Counted from the stretch's first letter, positions 1 to 8,529 are shown. The stretch is DNA of 64,000 bases from Alkalibacillus flavidus (GCF_040545925.1 NZ_JBEPMX010000005.1:103068-167067), one strand, 5' to 3'. Numbers and translations: made by a program. The notes: a model not told the origin generated them from the letters alone.

Positions 1-495
1 GATTACGACCTAAAACAACATGCTGAACATTCTGGTGAAGACATGGAATATATCGACCAAGAAACAAATGAACGTTATATCCCATATGTCATCGAACCAG
101 CCTTAGGTGCGGATCGTCTAGCACTGTCATTTTTAACAGACGCTTATGAGGAAGAAGAACTTGAAGATGGTTCATCACGTACAGTGATGCATTTCCATCC
201 AGCTGTTGCACCCTTTAAAGCAGCGGTCTTCCCATTATCGAAAAAACTAGCTGACGAAGCACAAGAGGTTTTCCAGGATTTAGCTCAAGACTTCATGGTC
301 GACTATGACGACGCTGGCTCAATCGGTAAACGCTACCGCCGTCACGACGAAATCGGTACACCTTATTGCATCACCTATGATTTCGATTCCAAAGAAGACG
401 GCCAAGTCACTGTCCGTAACCGTGACACCATGGAACAAACCCGCATGCCAATCGCGGATTTGAAAGACTTTTTGCAAGATAAAATTCAATACTAA
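1..495 (+). CDS. glyS: Glycyl-tRNA synthetase, C-terminal part
   Basis: Charges tRNA-Gly with glycine in the cytosol. The 5' part lies before the window; 164 residues remain, open from base 1. The segment carries class II motif 3 (G-A-D-R-L near residue 38) followed by the anticodon-binding domain (HFHPAVAPFKAAVFPL onward) and ends IADLKDFLQDKIQY. This matches the single-chain (alpha2, eukaryote-like) GlyRS found in staphylococci and several Bacilli, not the two-subunit GlyQ/GlyS of B. subtilis. A strong hairpin terminator follows within 10 bases, so it is the last gene of its transcript. Confidence 0.95.
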   Translation, partial: DYDLKQHAEHSGEDMEYIDQETNERYIPYVIEPALGADRLALSFLTDAYEEEELEDGSSRTVMHFHPAVAPFKAAVFPLSKKLADEAQEVFQDLAQDFMVDYDDAGSIGKRYRRHDEIGTPYCITYDFDSKEDGQVTVRNRDTMEQTRMPIADLKDFLQDKIQY

Positions 496-500
496 TAGGG

Positions 501-531
501 AAGGACCGCATGCGAGCATGCGGTCCTTTTT
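501..531 (+). terminator. Rho-independent terminator of glyS
   Basis: A 12-13 bp perfect stem (AAGGACCGCATGC and its complement) with a tiny loop is followed by a T run. Confidence 0.9.
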
Positions 532-542
532 ATAACATTCGG

Positions 543-669
543 TTTTCGCCGATAAAATCACTTATTTCGCCGATAACCTATTCAATTTCGCTGTAAAAAC
601 TAAGAATTTCGCTGATAGATTTGCAAATTTCGCCGATAAACCTCTGAATTTCGCCGATAATTGCATTAA
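543..669. repeat. Six-unit 21-bp array, TTTCGCCGATAA type
   Basis: Six units start at 545, 566, 587, 608, 629 and 650 when aligned on TTCG, an exact 21 bp period. Each unit opens with TTTCGCCGATAA or a one- to three-base variant, and the rest is not conserved. The core TCGCCGA is an odd-centred palindrome. The array lies between the convergent genes glyS and mgtE, 43 bases from the mgtE stop. No gene is supported here. Confidence 0.85.
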
Positions 670-712
670 CCACAAACTTCAACCCTTCGATAACAAGCAT
701 TTCTCTACTCAC

Positions 713-2080
713 TCACATCAAATACTCAATCATCGATGTCGCAATCGTAAAGTAAATCAACAGTCCAAATATATCATTCAATGTGGTAATAAACGGTCCT
801 GATGCGACGGCTGGATCAATTTTTAGTCGATTAATAATCAGTGGAATAATTGAACCCGTCAAAGTCGACACGCTCAAAGTCAGCATAATGGAAATCCCCA
901 CGATAGCAGCAATGACGTAGTTTTGTTCGTAAAATAAAATAATTAATAATGCAATTGTGACGCCACTCCCGGCCCCAATCATGATACCCGTCAACAATTC
1001 ACGTCGTAATACTTGCCAGACGTTACGTTTATCGAACGTGCCTAGTGCAATATTACGCACCATGACAGCTAGTGATTGTGTTCCCGTATTACCTGCAGCA
1101 TCCATTAATAACGGAATGAACGCAGCTAAGATCACAATCGTTTGCAGTGTATCTTCAAAATAACCAATCACTTCAGCTGTGATCAGCCCTAAAAACATGA
1201 GCATAATAATCCACGGGGCGCGTTTTTTCGTTGATTCCCAAGCGGTAATATCTGTCCCTGTCGCACCACGTACAGCTGACATCTCCCCGAAGTCTTCCGT
1301 TGTCTCATCTTCAATAACATCGATAATATCGTCAACTGTAATGATCCCAACGAGTTGATGCTCGTCATTTACAACTGGAGTTGCGAGAAAATCGTATTTT
1401 TGGATAAGTCGGGCGACGTCTTCTTGGTCTTGATTCGTTTGAACCGACACAACGCGACGACTCATCACCTGTTCAATCACTTCACTCGGGTCACTCGTAA
1501 TCAAATCACGGAGCGATACGACACCAACTAAGTACCCGTCTTGATCTATAACATAAATATAATAAATCGTTTCCGCTTCAGGCGCTTCATCTCGCAGACG
1601 CGACATTACTTGTTGTACGGTGTCCGTCGTTTTAATCGCGATATATTCTGTCGCCATTAATGCGCCGGCGGTTTCATCGTCATACTCCATAATCTGTTGC
1701 ACTTTTTCGGCCGTTTCATCGTCCATTTCTTGTAAAGCCGTCGATACGTCGTCATCTTCTAATTCTTCTAAATAATCAACGACATCATCTGAAGCCATTT
1801 CATTCAGCGTGGAGATCCATTTCTCGCGCTCCATTTCTTCCATGACGCTTTGTTGTTCTTCAGTCTCTAGTTCTTCTAACATATCCGCCATTTCTTCGGG
1901 TGTCAGAGCCTCATACACTTGTTTGCGCAACGTGATATCATCTAGTTGTTCAAACCACTCGACCTGATCCTGAATATGTAATGCTAATAACGACTCACGA
2001 AAAAGTTCGGTTTCACCTTTTTTTAGTAAGTCTGATAATTGCTCAAATAAGTTCAATTTCGTTTGGCGACGCATCATCAT
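713..2080 (-). CDS. mgtE: Magnesium transporter MgtE
   Basis: Mg2+ channel of the inner membrane, 455 residues. The acidic helical N domain (residues about 10-130, many EELE/DDD stretches) is followed by two CBS domains (about 135-255) that sense cytosolic Mg2+. The membrane part starts near residue 280 with five predicted helices, including the family segment IPLLMDAAGNTGTQSLA. The start chosen is the first of three tandem ATG codons, 8 bases after AAAGGAGG; an upstream in-frame ATG at 2104 lies before this ribosome site. An M-box riboswitch and terminator precede it, so expression should fall when Mg2+ is plentiful. Confidence 0.95.
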   Translation of the reverse strand: MMMRRQTKLNLFEQLSDLLKKGETELFRESLLALHIQDQVEWFEQLDDITLRKQVYEALTPEEMADMLEELETEEQQSVMEEMEREKWISTLNEMASDDVVDYLEELEDDDVSTALQEMDDETAEKVQQIMEYDDETAGALMATEYIAIKTTDTVQQVMSRLRDEAPEAETIYYIYVIDQDGYLVGVVSLRDLITSDPSEVIEQVMSRRVVSVQTNQDQEDVARLIQKYDFLATPVVNDEHQLVGIITVDDIIDVIEDETTEDFGEMSAVRGATGTDITAWESTKKRAPWIIMLMFLGLITAEVIGYFEDTLQTIVILAAFIPLLMDAAGNTGTQSLAVMVRNIALGTFDKRNVWQVLRRELLTGIMIGAGSGVTIALLIILFYEQNYVIAAIVGISIMLTLSVSTLTGSIIPLIINRLKIDPAVASGPFITTLNDIFGLLIYFTIATSMIEYLM

Positions 2081-2149
2081 GTTAACGACCTCCTTTAGTA
2101 GCATGTACCCGCAATGCGTTCATATATAACGCAACCTTAATAATATATC

Positions 2150-2192
2150 TAAAAAACAAACTCGCCTCTCTCAAACAAGGAGAAAGGCGAGT
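2150..2192 (-). terminator. M-box expression-platform terminator
   Basis: On the minus strand CTCGCCTTTCTC pairs with GAGAGAGGCGAG, followed by TTTGTTTTTT. It lies between the M-box aptamer and mgtE, where a Mg2+-dependent terminator is expected. Confidence 0.85.
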
Positions 2193-2199
2193 GATGATA

Positions 2200-2385
2200 A
2201 CAAATCTTAATCAAAGCGTCCTCCATTCGTTTGAGCTTTAGCACTGTACGGCATAGGATGTACCAGCTACGTTAAAAACGACCTTATGTCGACCGTTTTT
2301 GTTGACCCATTGGCGTCTTTGGACATTTTTGGGCAGTAGCATATCTCCGCACAGGAGCCTCACCTAACGAGGGTTTTATCATTTT
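2200..2385 (-). promoter_or_regulatory. M-box (ykoK leader) magnesium riboswitch
   Basis: Read on the minus strand, the block contains the conserved M-box segments: TTAGGTGAGGCTCCTG, CTGCCCAAAAATGTCC, AAAGACGCCAATGGGTCAAC, a variable AACGGTCGAC / GGTCGTTTTT hairpin, and GTACATCCTATGCCGTACAG. These are the Mg2+-binding core elements known from B. subtilis mgtE. Binding of Mg2+ is expected to favour the downstream terminator. Confidence 0.93.
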
Positions 2386-2458
2386 GTCTTTTATAGAATA
2401 AATGATGCGAAGCGACACGTCAATTGTTCGAATCGACACGAAATTCAAACGACGTATA

Positions 2459-2467
2459 TGCTATAAT
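2459..2467 (+). promoter_or_regulatory. Extended -10 promoter of the crcB pair
   Basis: TGCTATAAT gives a perfect -10 box with a TGn extension; no good -35 is visible. No fluoride riboswitch was recognised between here and the start codon. Confidence 0.6.
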
Positions 2468-2498
2468 ATACCAATATGATACAAAGTGAGGGGTATTG

Positions 2499-2861
2499 AT
2501 GTGGCTTAATGCTTTATTTGTTGCACTTGGTGGTGCCATTGGAACGTTTTTTCGCTATTCAATCGATGTAGCGTTTGCCAATACGTCGACGATCATGGTT
2601 AATTTAATCGGAAGCTTTTTGTTAGGGTGCCTGACAGCCTACACCCAATCAAACACAATGCCGCAGTGGCTAAAAGTCGGAGTTGGCGTTGGCCTATTAG
2701 GCGGTTTTACGACGATGTCGACATTTGCTCAAAACATCCATAGAATGACGCTAAATGGTGCGTGGTTGTTGTCGACCAGCTACAGTTTCGCCTCTGTCAT
2801 TGGCGGTATAGGACTCGCTTTTATAGGATTTAATGTGATGAAACGGGGGCAAGACACATGA
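2499..2861 (+). CDS. crcB1: Fluoride channel subunit, CrcB/Fluc
   Basis: Exports cytosolic fluoride as a dual-topology dimer. The protein has 120 residues and four predicted membrane helices. Family motifs are GGAIGTFFRYSID at the N-terminus, the central NLIGSFLLGC and the GGFTTMSTF pore segment. The ATG at 2499 follows GTGAGGGG by 5 bases; a TTG three bases earlier is too close to the ribosome site. Its stop overlaps the next crcB by four bases (ATGA), so the two are translated together and probably form a heterodimer, as in many Bacilli. Confidence 0.93.
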   Translation: MWLNALFVALGGAIGTFFRYSIDVAFANTSTIMVNLIGSFLLGCLTAYTQSNTMPQWLKVGVGVGLLGGFTTMSTFAQNIHRMTLNGAWLLSTSYSFASVIGGIGLAFIGFNVMKRGQDT

Positions 2862-3223
2862 CGTTCACCTTCGTTATGATTGGCGGTGCGTTCGGAGCTG
2901 CTTGCCGTTACATCATCGGTGAGCTCATCATGCGTCTCCGCTCTACACAAGACTTTCCAATTGCCATGATTATCGTTAATTTACTAGGATCTATCGGGTT
3001 AGCGGTCGTTAGTTATTTAATAACCGAAGCAGAGTCGCTTTATCTATTAGTTGGCACCGGGTTTTTCGGTGCGTTCACCACATTTTCGACGTTTAGTGTC
3101 GAAGCGATGCAACTGTGGCAGGCCCGAGCTTACCGAGCGTTTGCCACCTACTGTCTCGTAACCATCATCGGTTCCATCGCACTCTTTATGATAACAGCCG
3201 AAATATTACAAAACGTGCACTAA
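2858..3223 (+). CDS. crcB2: Fluoride channel subunit, CrcB/Fluc
   Basis: Second Fluc subunit, 121 residues with four predicted helices. It shows GGAFGAACRYIIG, NLLGSIGLAV and GAFTTFSTFSVEA, matching the first subunit motif by motif. In paired Fluc genes each product inserts in the opposite orientation. The start overlaps the crcB1 stop, and a terminator hairpin begins inside its last codons. Confidence 0.93.
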   Translation: MTFTFVMIGGAFGAACRYIIGELIMRLRSTQDFPIAMIIVNLLGSIGLAVVSYLITEAESLYLLVGTGFFGAFTTFSTFSVEAMQLWQARAYRAFATYCLVTIIGSIALFMITAEILQNVH

Positions 3224-3248
3224 TGTCGATTAAGTGCACGTTTTTTAT
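3210..3248 (+). terminator. Terminator of crcB1-crcB2
   Basis: AAAACGTGCACT pairs with AGTGCACGTTTT around an 11-base loop and is followed by T residues. The left arm overlaps the crcB2 stop codon. Confidence 0.85.
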
Positions 3249-3256
3249 TGAGACTT

Positions 3257-3384
3257 GTTTGATTCACTTTTGGGCTGTCTTGCACCACATTTTACGGTGC
3301 TTGACTCATTGTCATTATGCCTTGATTCAAAATCTAAAACGCTTGATTCAAACGTACGCGATCTTGATGCAAACTCATGTCACA
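3257..3384. repeat. Six-unit 21-bp array, TTGATTCAA type
   Basis: Units begin TTGATTC, TTGCACC, TTGACTC, TTGATTC, TTGATTC and TTGATGC at 3259, 3280, 3301, 3322, 3343 and 3364: an exact 21 bp period. The best units read CTTGATTCAAA; TTGATTCAA is an odd-centred palindrome. The array fills the gap between convergent genes, and its last unit runs into the 3' end of the minus-strand hydratase gene (stop at 3375-3377). Confidence 0.85.
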
Positions 3385-4124
3385 TCCACACCAACGGAAC
3401 CAATACCAGCAAAATCAACCTCATATCGACCGCGTTCTAACGGTTTCGGCAACATAAACGTGCCCGATGACACAATCATGCCTGCTTCTAACCGCTTATC
3501 TCGTTTTGCTAAAGCATCCACTAACCACATCATCGCATGCAATGGGTTTTCCATCACGTCTTGAGAATGGCCTGTCACAAGGTGCTCACCATTCAACGTC
3601 ACGCGTGCTTCAACGTTGGCTAAATCAGCTTTTTGCAAATCATAAACCGGATCGCCGACGATAACTTTTTCTGCGACAGCTCGGTCCATCACAATTTGAT
3701 TAAGCGATAAGTTCGGAAACCAGTCTTCAAAACGTGAATCTGGAATCTCGATACCCGGAGCTATGCGCGTTTTTTGCAACACATCAGACTCGTCGTCACC
3801 TGGTTCGATCGTTTCATCGACTAAAAACATTAGTTCCACTTCAATTAATGGTTCGTTTAGATCAGTTAACGCAACACTCTCAGCAACAACGGAATCTTCA
3901 AGCAAAGCACCATAGAGCGGTTCATCAGCCTCAAACAGTTGCTGCGTCTCCTCACTCGTTAAACTGATTTTATAACCTTTCAGAGGATTACCTTGTGCAG
4001 CAAAATCATCTACTAATTGTTCTTGCAACGTATAAGACTTTCCTAAATCAGCATCATCGGTCACATCACGCGCTAACCGCGGACCTCCACGTTGCGCATC
4101 AGTTAACTGTGCTAACACACTCAT
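3375..4124 (-). CDS. 2-keto-4-pentenoate hydratase / fumarylacetoacetase-family enzyme
   Basis: Probable cytosolic hydratase or decarboxylase of the MhpD/HpaH/DmpE type, which acts on 2-oxo-4-enoic acids from aromatic breakdown. The length of 249 residues is usual for the family. Visible features are GYKISLTSEETQ near the N-terminus, LIEVELMFLV with metal-binding acidic residues, IAPGIEIPDSR, and a C-terminal SSGTFMLPKPLERGRYEVDFAGIGSVGVDV. The start follows AGGAGG by 7 bases. It is 12 bases downstream of cstA on the same strand, so probably one operon. No other aromatic-pathway gene is near, so the true substrate is open. Confidence 0.8.
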   Translation of the reverse strand: MSVLAQLTDAQRGGPRLARDVTDDADLGKSYTLQEQLVDDFAAQGNPLKGYKISLTSEETQQLFEADEPLYGALLEDSVVAESVALTDLNEPLIEVELMFLVDETIEPGDDESDVLQKTRIAPGIEIPDSRFEDWFPNLSLNQIVMDRAVAEKVIVGDPVYDLQKADLANVEARVTLNGEHLVTGHSQDVMENPLHAMMWLVDALAKRDKRLEAGMIVSSGTFMLPKPLERGRYEVDFAGIGSVGVDVT

Positions 4125-4136
4125 GTCATAACCTCC

Positions 4137-5585
4137 TTAGTTTGCGTTCGAATGCGCGACACTTGGGTGCGTTTGACGCTTTTCTTGATACACTTGCCAA
4201 GCGAACCATCCGATCACAACAAGCCAAATGATCGACCCTAAAATCATCGACAAACCATAATCTAGCCCAAATCCTTCTGGCGCATAAAAGATATACGTTG
4301 AGACGACGCCTGTCATAAACGTAGCAGGGACACTACAAATCCAGTGGAATTTCGCCTGTTTCAACAAATACATCGCACCTGTCCATAACATCACCGTCGC
4401 GACGAGCTGATTCGTCCAACCGACGTAACGCCATAAGAATGAGTAATCAATTTGTGACAACAGAAAAGCTGGCAGTGCTACTGGTACAATTAACAACAGT
4501 TTCGATTTTCGCCCATCGAACGATTTTTTCGTCACTTGACGAAGCACATCTCCTAACATCATTCGTGACGACCGAAGCGCTGTGTCGCCAGTTGTAATCG
4601 GCAAAATAATCACACCTAAAATCGCCAATATACCCCCCAAAGTCCCAAGCGTTGTCTGGCTAATTTCGTTAACGACTCCTGCAGCGCCACCTGCCGCAAC
4701 GGCTTCTTGTAAACCACCTGTATTGCCGAAGAACGTCATACCTGCCGCAGCCCAAATAAGCGCGATTACACCTTCACCAATCATCGCACCGTAAAACACT
4801 TTGCGACCTTCAGATTCCTTTTTTATTGTCCTTGCTAAAATTGGGCTCTGAGTACTATGAAAACCAGAAATCGCACCACACGAAATCGTCACCATCATCA
4901 GTGGCCAAAGCGGTAATTCCTCTGGATGCATACTCGTAAACGTTAAATTCGGTATCGGATGTTCAAATAAAAACAACATGCCGAATCCAATGGCGACTGC
5001 CATAAAAATTAATATACCACCAAATACAGGATAAACTTTGCCGATAATTTTATTGATCGGAAGGACAGCTGCGACAAGCAAATAAACAAAAACGAGTACA
5101 ATGGCAACTGTAAACGTCAGTGGCGTCAACTGAGCGATCAACTCTGCTGGCCCCGCTGTAAACGCCGCAGCCACTAACACCATTAAAGCAATCGAAACAA
5201 TATTAATCGATGATTGCGCATATTTTCCTAAGTATTTTCCGACAAGCGCCGGATATTGTTCACCATTATGTCTTAAGGACATCATCCCTGCAAAATAATC
5301 ATGGACAGCCCCTGCAAAAATCGAACCTAACACAATCCATACAAAAGCAATCGGACCATAAAGGGCTCCCATAACCGCACCGAAGATCGGACCAAGCCCA
5401 GCAATGTTTAACAGCTGGATCAAACTTCCTTTCCACCAACTCATCGGACTGTAATCAAAACCATCTTGCTTAGCATAGGCAGGCGTTCGTCGCGAATCGT
5501 CTGCTCCAAAAATTCGTTCAACCACCTTTCCGTACGTTATGTAACCCACAATTAAAAATAAGATGGATGCTAGAAATGTAAGCAT
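4137..5585 (-). CDS. cstA: CstA family carbon-starvation transporter
   Basis: Multi-pass membrane protein of 482 residues, related to E. coli CstA and BtsT, which take up peptides or pyruvate under carbon limitation. The N-terminal segment carries FDYSPMSWWKGSLIQLLNIAGLGPIFGAVMGA-type family residues, then AGAVHDYFAGMMSLRHNGEQ and GFHSTQSPILART. It is shorter than the roughly 700-residue E. coli proteins, matching the compact Gram-positive subtype. The ATG at 5583-5585 is 7 bases after GAGGAGG. It precedes the hydratase gene; the pairing suggests uptake of an oxo-acid, which is inference. Confidence 0.85.
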   Translation of the reverse strand: MLTFLASILFLIVGYITYGKVVERIFGADDSRRTPAYAKQDGFDYSPMSWWKGSLIQLLNIAGLGPIFGAVMGALYGPIAFVWIVLGSIFAGAVHDYFAGMMSLRHNGEQYPALVGKYLGKYAQSSINIVSIALMVLVAAAFTAGPAELIAQLTPLTFTVAIVLVFVYLLVAAVLPINKIIGKVYPVFGGILIFMAVAIGFGMLFLFEHPIPNLTFTSMHPEELPLWPLMMVTISCGAISGFHSTQSPILARTIKKESEGRKVFYGAMIGEGVIALIWAAAGMTFFGNTGGLQEAVAAGGAAGVVNEISQTTLGTLGGILAILGVIILPITTGDTALRSSRMMLGDVLRQVTKKSFDGRKSKLLLIVPVALPAFLLSQIDYSFLWRYVGWTNQLVATVMLWTGAMYLLKQAKFHWICSVPATFMTGVVSTYIFYAPEGFGLDYGLSMILGSIIWLVVIGWFAWQVYQEKRQTHPSVAHSNAN

Positions 5586-5758
5586 CACTGGACCTCCTCT
5601 CGATTCTTTTATTTTGCAAAGCTAAAAAGCATCACCGTATTCCAGCTTTGCGTTAGAAAATTTAACCTGTATTCTACTCCCATATCCAACCCGTTGCAAC
5701 CCCTTATATCGCAATTTTTTAAATTTTCTAATAAAAACGCTTACATATTGAAAAGGGG

Positions 5759-5787
5759 TTGAAACCTGCTTCAACGTGTATTATGAT
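5759..5787 (+). promoter_or_regulatory. Sigma-A type promoter of ilvE
   Basis: TTGAAA (5759-5764), a 17-base spacer and TATGAT (5782-5787) lie 38 bases before the ilvE start. Confidence 0.75.
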
Positions 5788-5825
5788 TATTATTAAAATT
5801 TTCAGAAAATAAAGGGGATGACAAC

Positions 5826-6923
5826 ATGGCTGAACAATCACTATCTGTTTTTAAAACCACTTCCTATCAAGAAAAACCTTTCGATCATGAACTTTCATTT
5901 GGTCGAACATTCACTGATCACATGTTTCTCATGGATTACTCCGAGGAATCAGGGTGGCATGATGCGCGAATCACACCGTATCAACCGCTTCAAATCGACC
6001 CTGCCGCGATGGTATTCCATTACGCCCAATCTGTATTCGAAGGACTCAAAGCATACCGCAGTCCTGAAGGCGATCCACTCCTGTTTCGTCCAAAACAAAA
6101 CCTTGCCCGGTTAAATCAGTCCAACGACCGTTTATGCATTCCACAAGTTGACGAAGACTTTTTACTCGAAGCCTTAAAACAATTAATCCACATTGAACAA
6201 GACTGGATTCCGCATACTGAAGGCATGTCGCTTTACATTCGGCCGACGATTATTTCAACACAATCTTTCTTAGGTGTTGCACCGTCAACGAATTACAAAT
6301 TGATCATTATTTTGTCACCTGTTGGCGCTTACTATAAGGAAGGCATTAACCCAGTTAAAATCGCCGTCGAAAATGAATATGTCCGTGCTGTTCGCGGTGG
6401 TACGGGTGAAGCGAAAACGGGGGGTAACTACGCGGCGAGTTTGAAAGCGCAAGAAACGGCAGGCAAAGACGGCTATGCTCAAGTTCTTTGGTTAGATGGT
6501 GTTGAAAAGCGTTACATCGAAGAAGTGGGAAGCATGAACGTCTTCTTCAAAATCGGTAACGAAGTCGTCACGCCACGGTTAAACGGGAGTATTTTAAACG
6601 GGATTACACGCGATTCAGCCATGCAGTTGTTGCGTCATTGGGGGTATGATGTCGTCGAACGCGATATCACCATTGATGAGTTGTATGACCACTATCAACA
6701 AGGGGATGTCAAGGAAGCATTCGGTTCAGGAACAGCCGCGGCGATTTCGCCAATCGGACAACTCGACTGGGGCGAAAATAAAATGGTCTTTAACAATGGG
6801 GAGACAGGCTATCTTGCCCGGAACTTATACGACACCTTAATGGGCATCCAATACGGCCAACAATATGACCCATTCAACTGGGTCGTAAACGTGAACCAAC
6901 CCGTGCAATCACATGTGTCATAA
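5826..6923 (+). CDS. ilvE: Branched-chain amino acid aminotransferase
   Basis: PLP fold-type IV transaminase interconverting leucine, isoleucine and valine with their 2-oxo acids. Of the 365 residues, MVFHYAQSVFEGLKAYR is the family signature, YIRPTIISTQ follows, GGNYAASLKAQ holds the PLP-binding lysine near residue 200, and EEVGSMNVFF and FGSGTAAAISPIG bind cofactor phosphate. The length fits the long BCAT type (B. subtilis YbgE/YwaA). A clean promoter and AAGGGGAT ribosome site precede it and a strong terminator follows, so it is monocistronic. No T-box was seen upstream. Confidence 0.95.
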   Translation: MAEQSLSVFKTTSYQEKPFDHELSFGRTFTDHMFLMDYSEESGWHDARITPYQPLQIDPAAMVFHYAQSVFEGLKAYRSPEGDPLLFRPKQNLARLNQSNDRLCIPQVDEDFLLEALKQLIHIEQDWIPHTEGMSLYIRPTIISTQSFLGVAPSTNYKLIIILSPVGAYYKEGINPVKIAVENEYVRAVRGGTGEAKTGGNYAASLKAQETAGKDGYAQVLWLDGVEKRYIEEVGSMNVFFKIGNEVVTPRLNGSILNGITRDSAMQLLRHWGYDVVERDITIDELYDHYQQGDVKEAFGSGTAAAISPIGQLDWGENKMVFNNGETGYLARNLYDTLMGIQYGQQYDPFNWVVNVNQPVQSHVS

Positions 6924-6927
6924 TAGT

Positions 6928-6970
6928 AAAAGCCGACCGTCACGATATAAAATCGTGACGGTCGGCTTTT
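6928..6970 (+). terminator. Terminator of ilvE
   Basis: A near-perfect stem of about 19 bp (AAAAGCCGACCGTCACGAT and its complement) ends in TTTT. Confidence 0.9.
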
Positions 6971-6992
6971 TAATGGATGCATTTACATGTCG

Positions 6993-7120
6993 AGTTGAAT
7001 CAAAACTGTATGTTCTTGATTCAAACGCTTCATGGATTGATTCACTTTTAAAACGACTTGAATCAAACGCTCAGCTGCTTGATTCAACTTTCGAACGTCT
7101 TGAACCAAACGCTCATTTAT
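6993..7120. repeat. Six-unit 21-bp array, TTGATTCAA type
   Basis: Units start at 6995, 7016, 7037, 7058, 7079 and 7100, again exactly 21 bp apart: TTGAATC, TTGATTC, TTGATTC, TTGAATC, TTGATTC, TTGAACC. CTTGATTCAAACGCT is the fullest form. The array lies between ilvE and the convergent yerC-like gene, and its last unit contains that gene's stop codon (7117-7119). Because 21 is a multiple of three, one frame reads as a spurious heptad protein (L-D-S-N-A-x-x). Confidence 0.87.
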
Positions 7121-7419
7121 TGTGATTTTTCTTCGTGCACGCGGTCGAGAACGAGTTCATATGCATCGTTTCCGTAGTTTAGGCAACGTTTAACACGTGA
7201 GATCGTTGCTGTTGAAGCACTTGTTTCTTCTTCGATTCGTTGATACGTATGCCCTTCACGTAACATGCGTGCGACATCTAGGCGTTGAGCTAGCGCTTGT
7301 ATTTCGTTCACTGTCGCGACATCGTCAAAAAATCGATAACACTCTTCGACATCTTTTAACTGCAAAATCGCTTCAAATAATTGGTCTAACTCACGACCGC
7401 GTAATTTATCAATTTGCAT
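7117..7419 (-). CDS. yerC: YerC/YecD family TrpR-like DNA-binding protein
   Basis: Small regulator of 100 residues with a TrpR-type helix-turn-helix. The segment VNEIQALAQRLDVARML is followed by HTYQRIEEETSASTATISRVKRCL, the reading head. Function in Bacillus is not established. AAGGAGG sits 7 bases before the ATG. It is downstream of yerB and yerA, the same order as in B. subtilis, 15 bases after the yerB stop. Its 3' end merges into a 21-bp repeat array. Confidence 0.9.
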   Translation of the reverse strand: MQIDKLRGRELDQLFEAILQLKDVEECYRFFDDVATVNEIQALAQRLDVARMLREGHTYQRIEEETSASTATISRVKRCLNYGNDAYELVLDRVHEEKSQ

Positions 7420-7434
7420 GATTTGCCTCCTTCA

Positions 7435-8529
7435 TTACTCGTATGTAACCGCTTCTATTAGGCCAGGTGATTCTGGGACGACATTCACCCATGTTTGACC
7501 AGGGATTAACGATAGCGGTTCTCCGTCTACCATTGGGGTCATGACATCATTCACCGCCTCCCATTGGATTTCTTTCAACTTGCCACCTTGTAAGGCGTAA
7601 CCTTGACCACCAGATTGAATATCAATCTCGCGTCTTCCGACATCATCAATCACTTGATGCCCTGTTTCGTATATTAACACATTTTGAAGAACGACAGGGT
7701 CGCCGGAACCTTTTTCCATCGTTTGTTCACCGTCATTGTAACGTAAATAACCATCGTGCTCAGCGCTATATTTGTATGACACTTCACGGTTAGACGAATA
7801 GACAATCTTAGCGGATTCTGCCGTTTCACCTTCAATCGGCTCGTCGTTATTCACCGAACGGAAATTTAACTCATCGTGTGATTGTTCGACGTCAATGCCT
7901 TTATCTTGCGCTACATTATGGGCATTATCTAAAAATACGTATGAATTGTGTGGTGCACGTCGGTCAGATGAACGTTCGAACAACACACCATCATTATCAT
8001 GAAAAGCACCGTTTAAATTATCAATCCAACCTGCTTGAATGTCATTTTCAATAAACTGCGCCGCGCCATGGTACACATAAATCGCATCATGCGCATTCGC
8101 TGTATCAATATAGTACGAGCGAGCACTGCGAACAGGACCAACACGTTCAGGGATTTCGCTATGGTAAAGTGCAACTAAACGTGTAATATACCCTTCAGCC
8201 AAAAACTCATAGACGATATCCGCTTCCGTTAAACCCGTTTGTGGGCGCGCTTTCGGATGGTTATTAATCATCACAGCAAACGCACGACGATCAAGCTGTT
8301 CATCCGCTTCTTCGCCGGTTAACGGATATGTAAAGGCAGGTTCTTCTGGTTCTTGTTCTTCCTCATCTTGATTTTGCTCGTTATCATCATTTTGTTGCTC
8401 ATCATCCGTCGTTTCTTCTTCTGTCGACTCTTCTTCCGGTTGAGTTTGTTCTGATTCGTTTTCACCGTCACTACAAGCGACAAGCAAGACGGCTAACACA
8501 ATCCCCCAAAGCCAAATCGATTTTTTCAT
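7435..8529 (-). CDS. yerB: DUF3048 lipoprotein, YerB-like
   Basis: Predicted membrane-anchored lipoprotein of 364 residues. A signal peptide ends in the lipobox LLVAC near residue 19, followed by a long Glu/Gln/Asp linker (about 25-70) and then the DUF3048 domain (FAVMINNHPKARPQTGLTEADIVYE, later RSARSYYIDTANAHDAIYVYHG). The highly acidic linker suits a protein exposed to a saline exterior. The ATG at 8529 follows AAAGGG by 8 bases; a GTG nine bases upstream is less likely. It lies between yerA and yerC, as in B. subtilis. Molecular role is unknown. Confidence 0.9.
   Translation of the reverse strand: MKKSIWLWGIVLAVLLVACSDGENESEQTQPEEESTEEETTDDEQQNDDNEQNQDEEEQEPEEPAFTYPLTGEEADEQLDRRAFAVMINNHPKARPQTGLTEADIVYEFLAEGYITRLVALYHSEIPERVGPVRSARSYYIDTANAHDAIYVYHGAAQFIENDIQAGWIDNLNGAFHDNDGVLFERSSDRRAPHNSYVFLDNAHNVAQDKGIDVEQSHDELNFRSVNNDEPIEGETAESAKIVYSSNREVSYKYSAEHDGYLRYNDGEQTMEKGSGDPVVLQNVLIYETGHQVIDDVGRREIDIQSGGQGYALQGGKLKEIQWEAVNDVMTPMVDGEPLSLIPGQTWVNVVPESPGLIEAVTYE

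Noticed and set aside
543..669. CRISPR array
   Set aside because: The period is 20-21 bp with a 9-12 base core and drifting filler; there are no 24-37 bp repeats, unique 30-40 bp spacers or cas genes.
2390..2498. Fluoride riboswitch before crcB1
   Set aside because: No fluoride aptamer consensus was found between the M-box and the start codon.
3115..3564. Overlapping plus-strand frames across crcB2, the repeat array and the hydratase 3' end
   Set aside because: They run through a terminator and antisense to a clear gene; composition comes from the array.
6913..7125. A 70-codon plus-strand frame reading as a heptad repeat protein (L-D-S-N-A-x-x)
   Set aside because: It is produced by the 21-bp array (21 = 7 codons), has no ribosome site and overlaps the ilvE end and its terminator.
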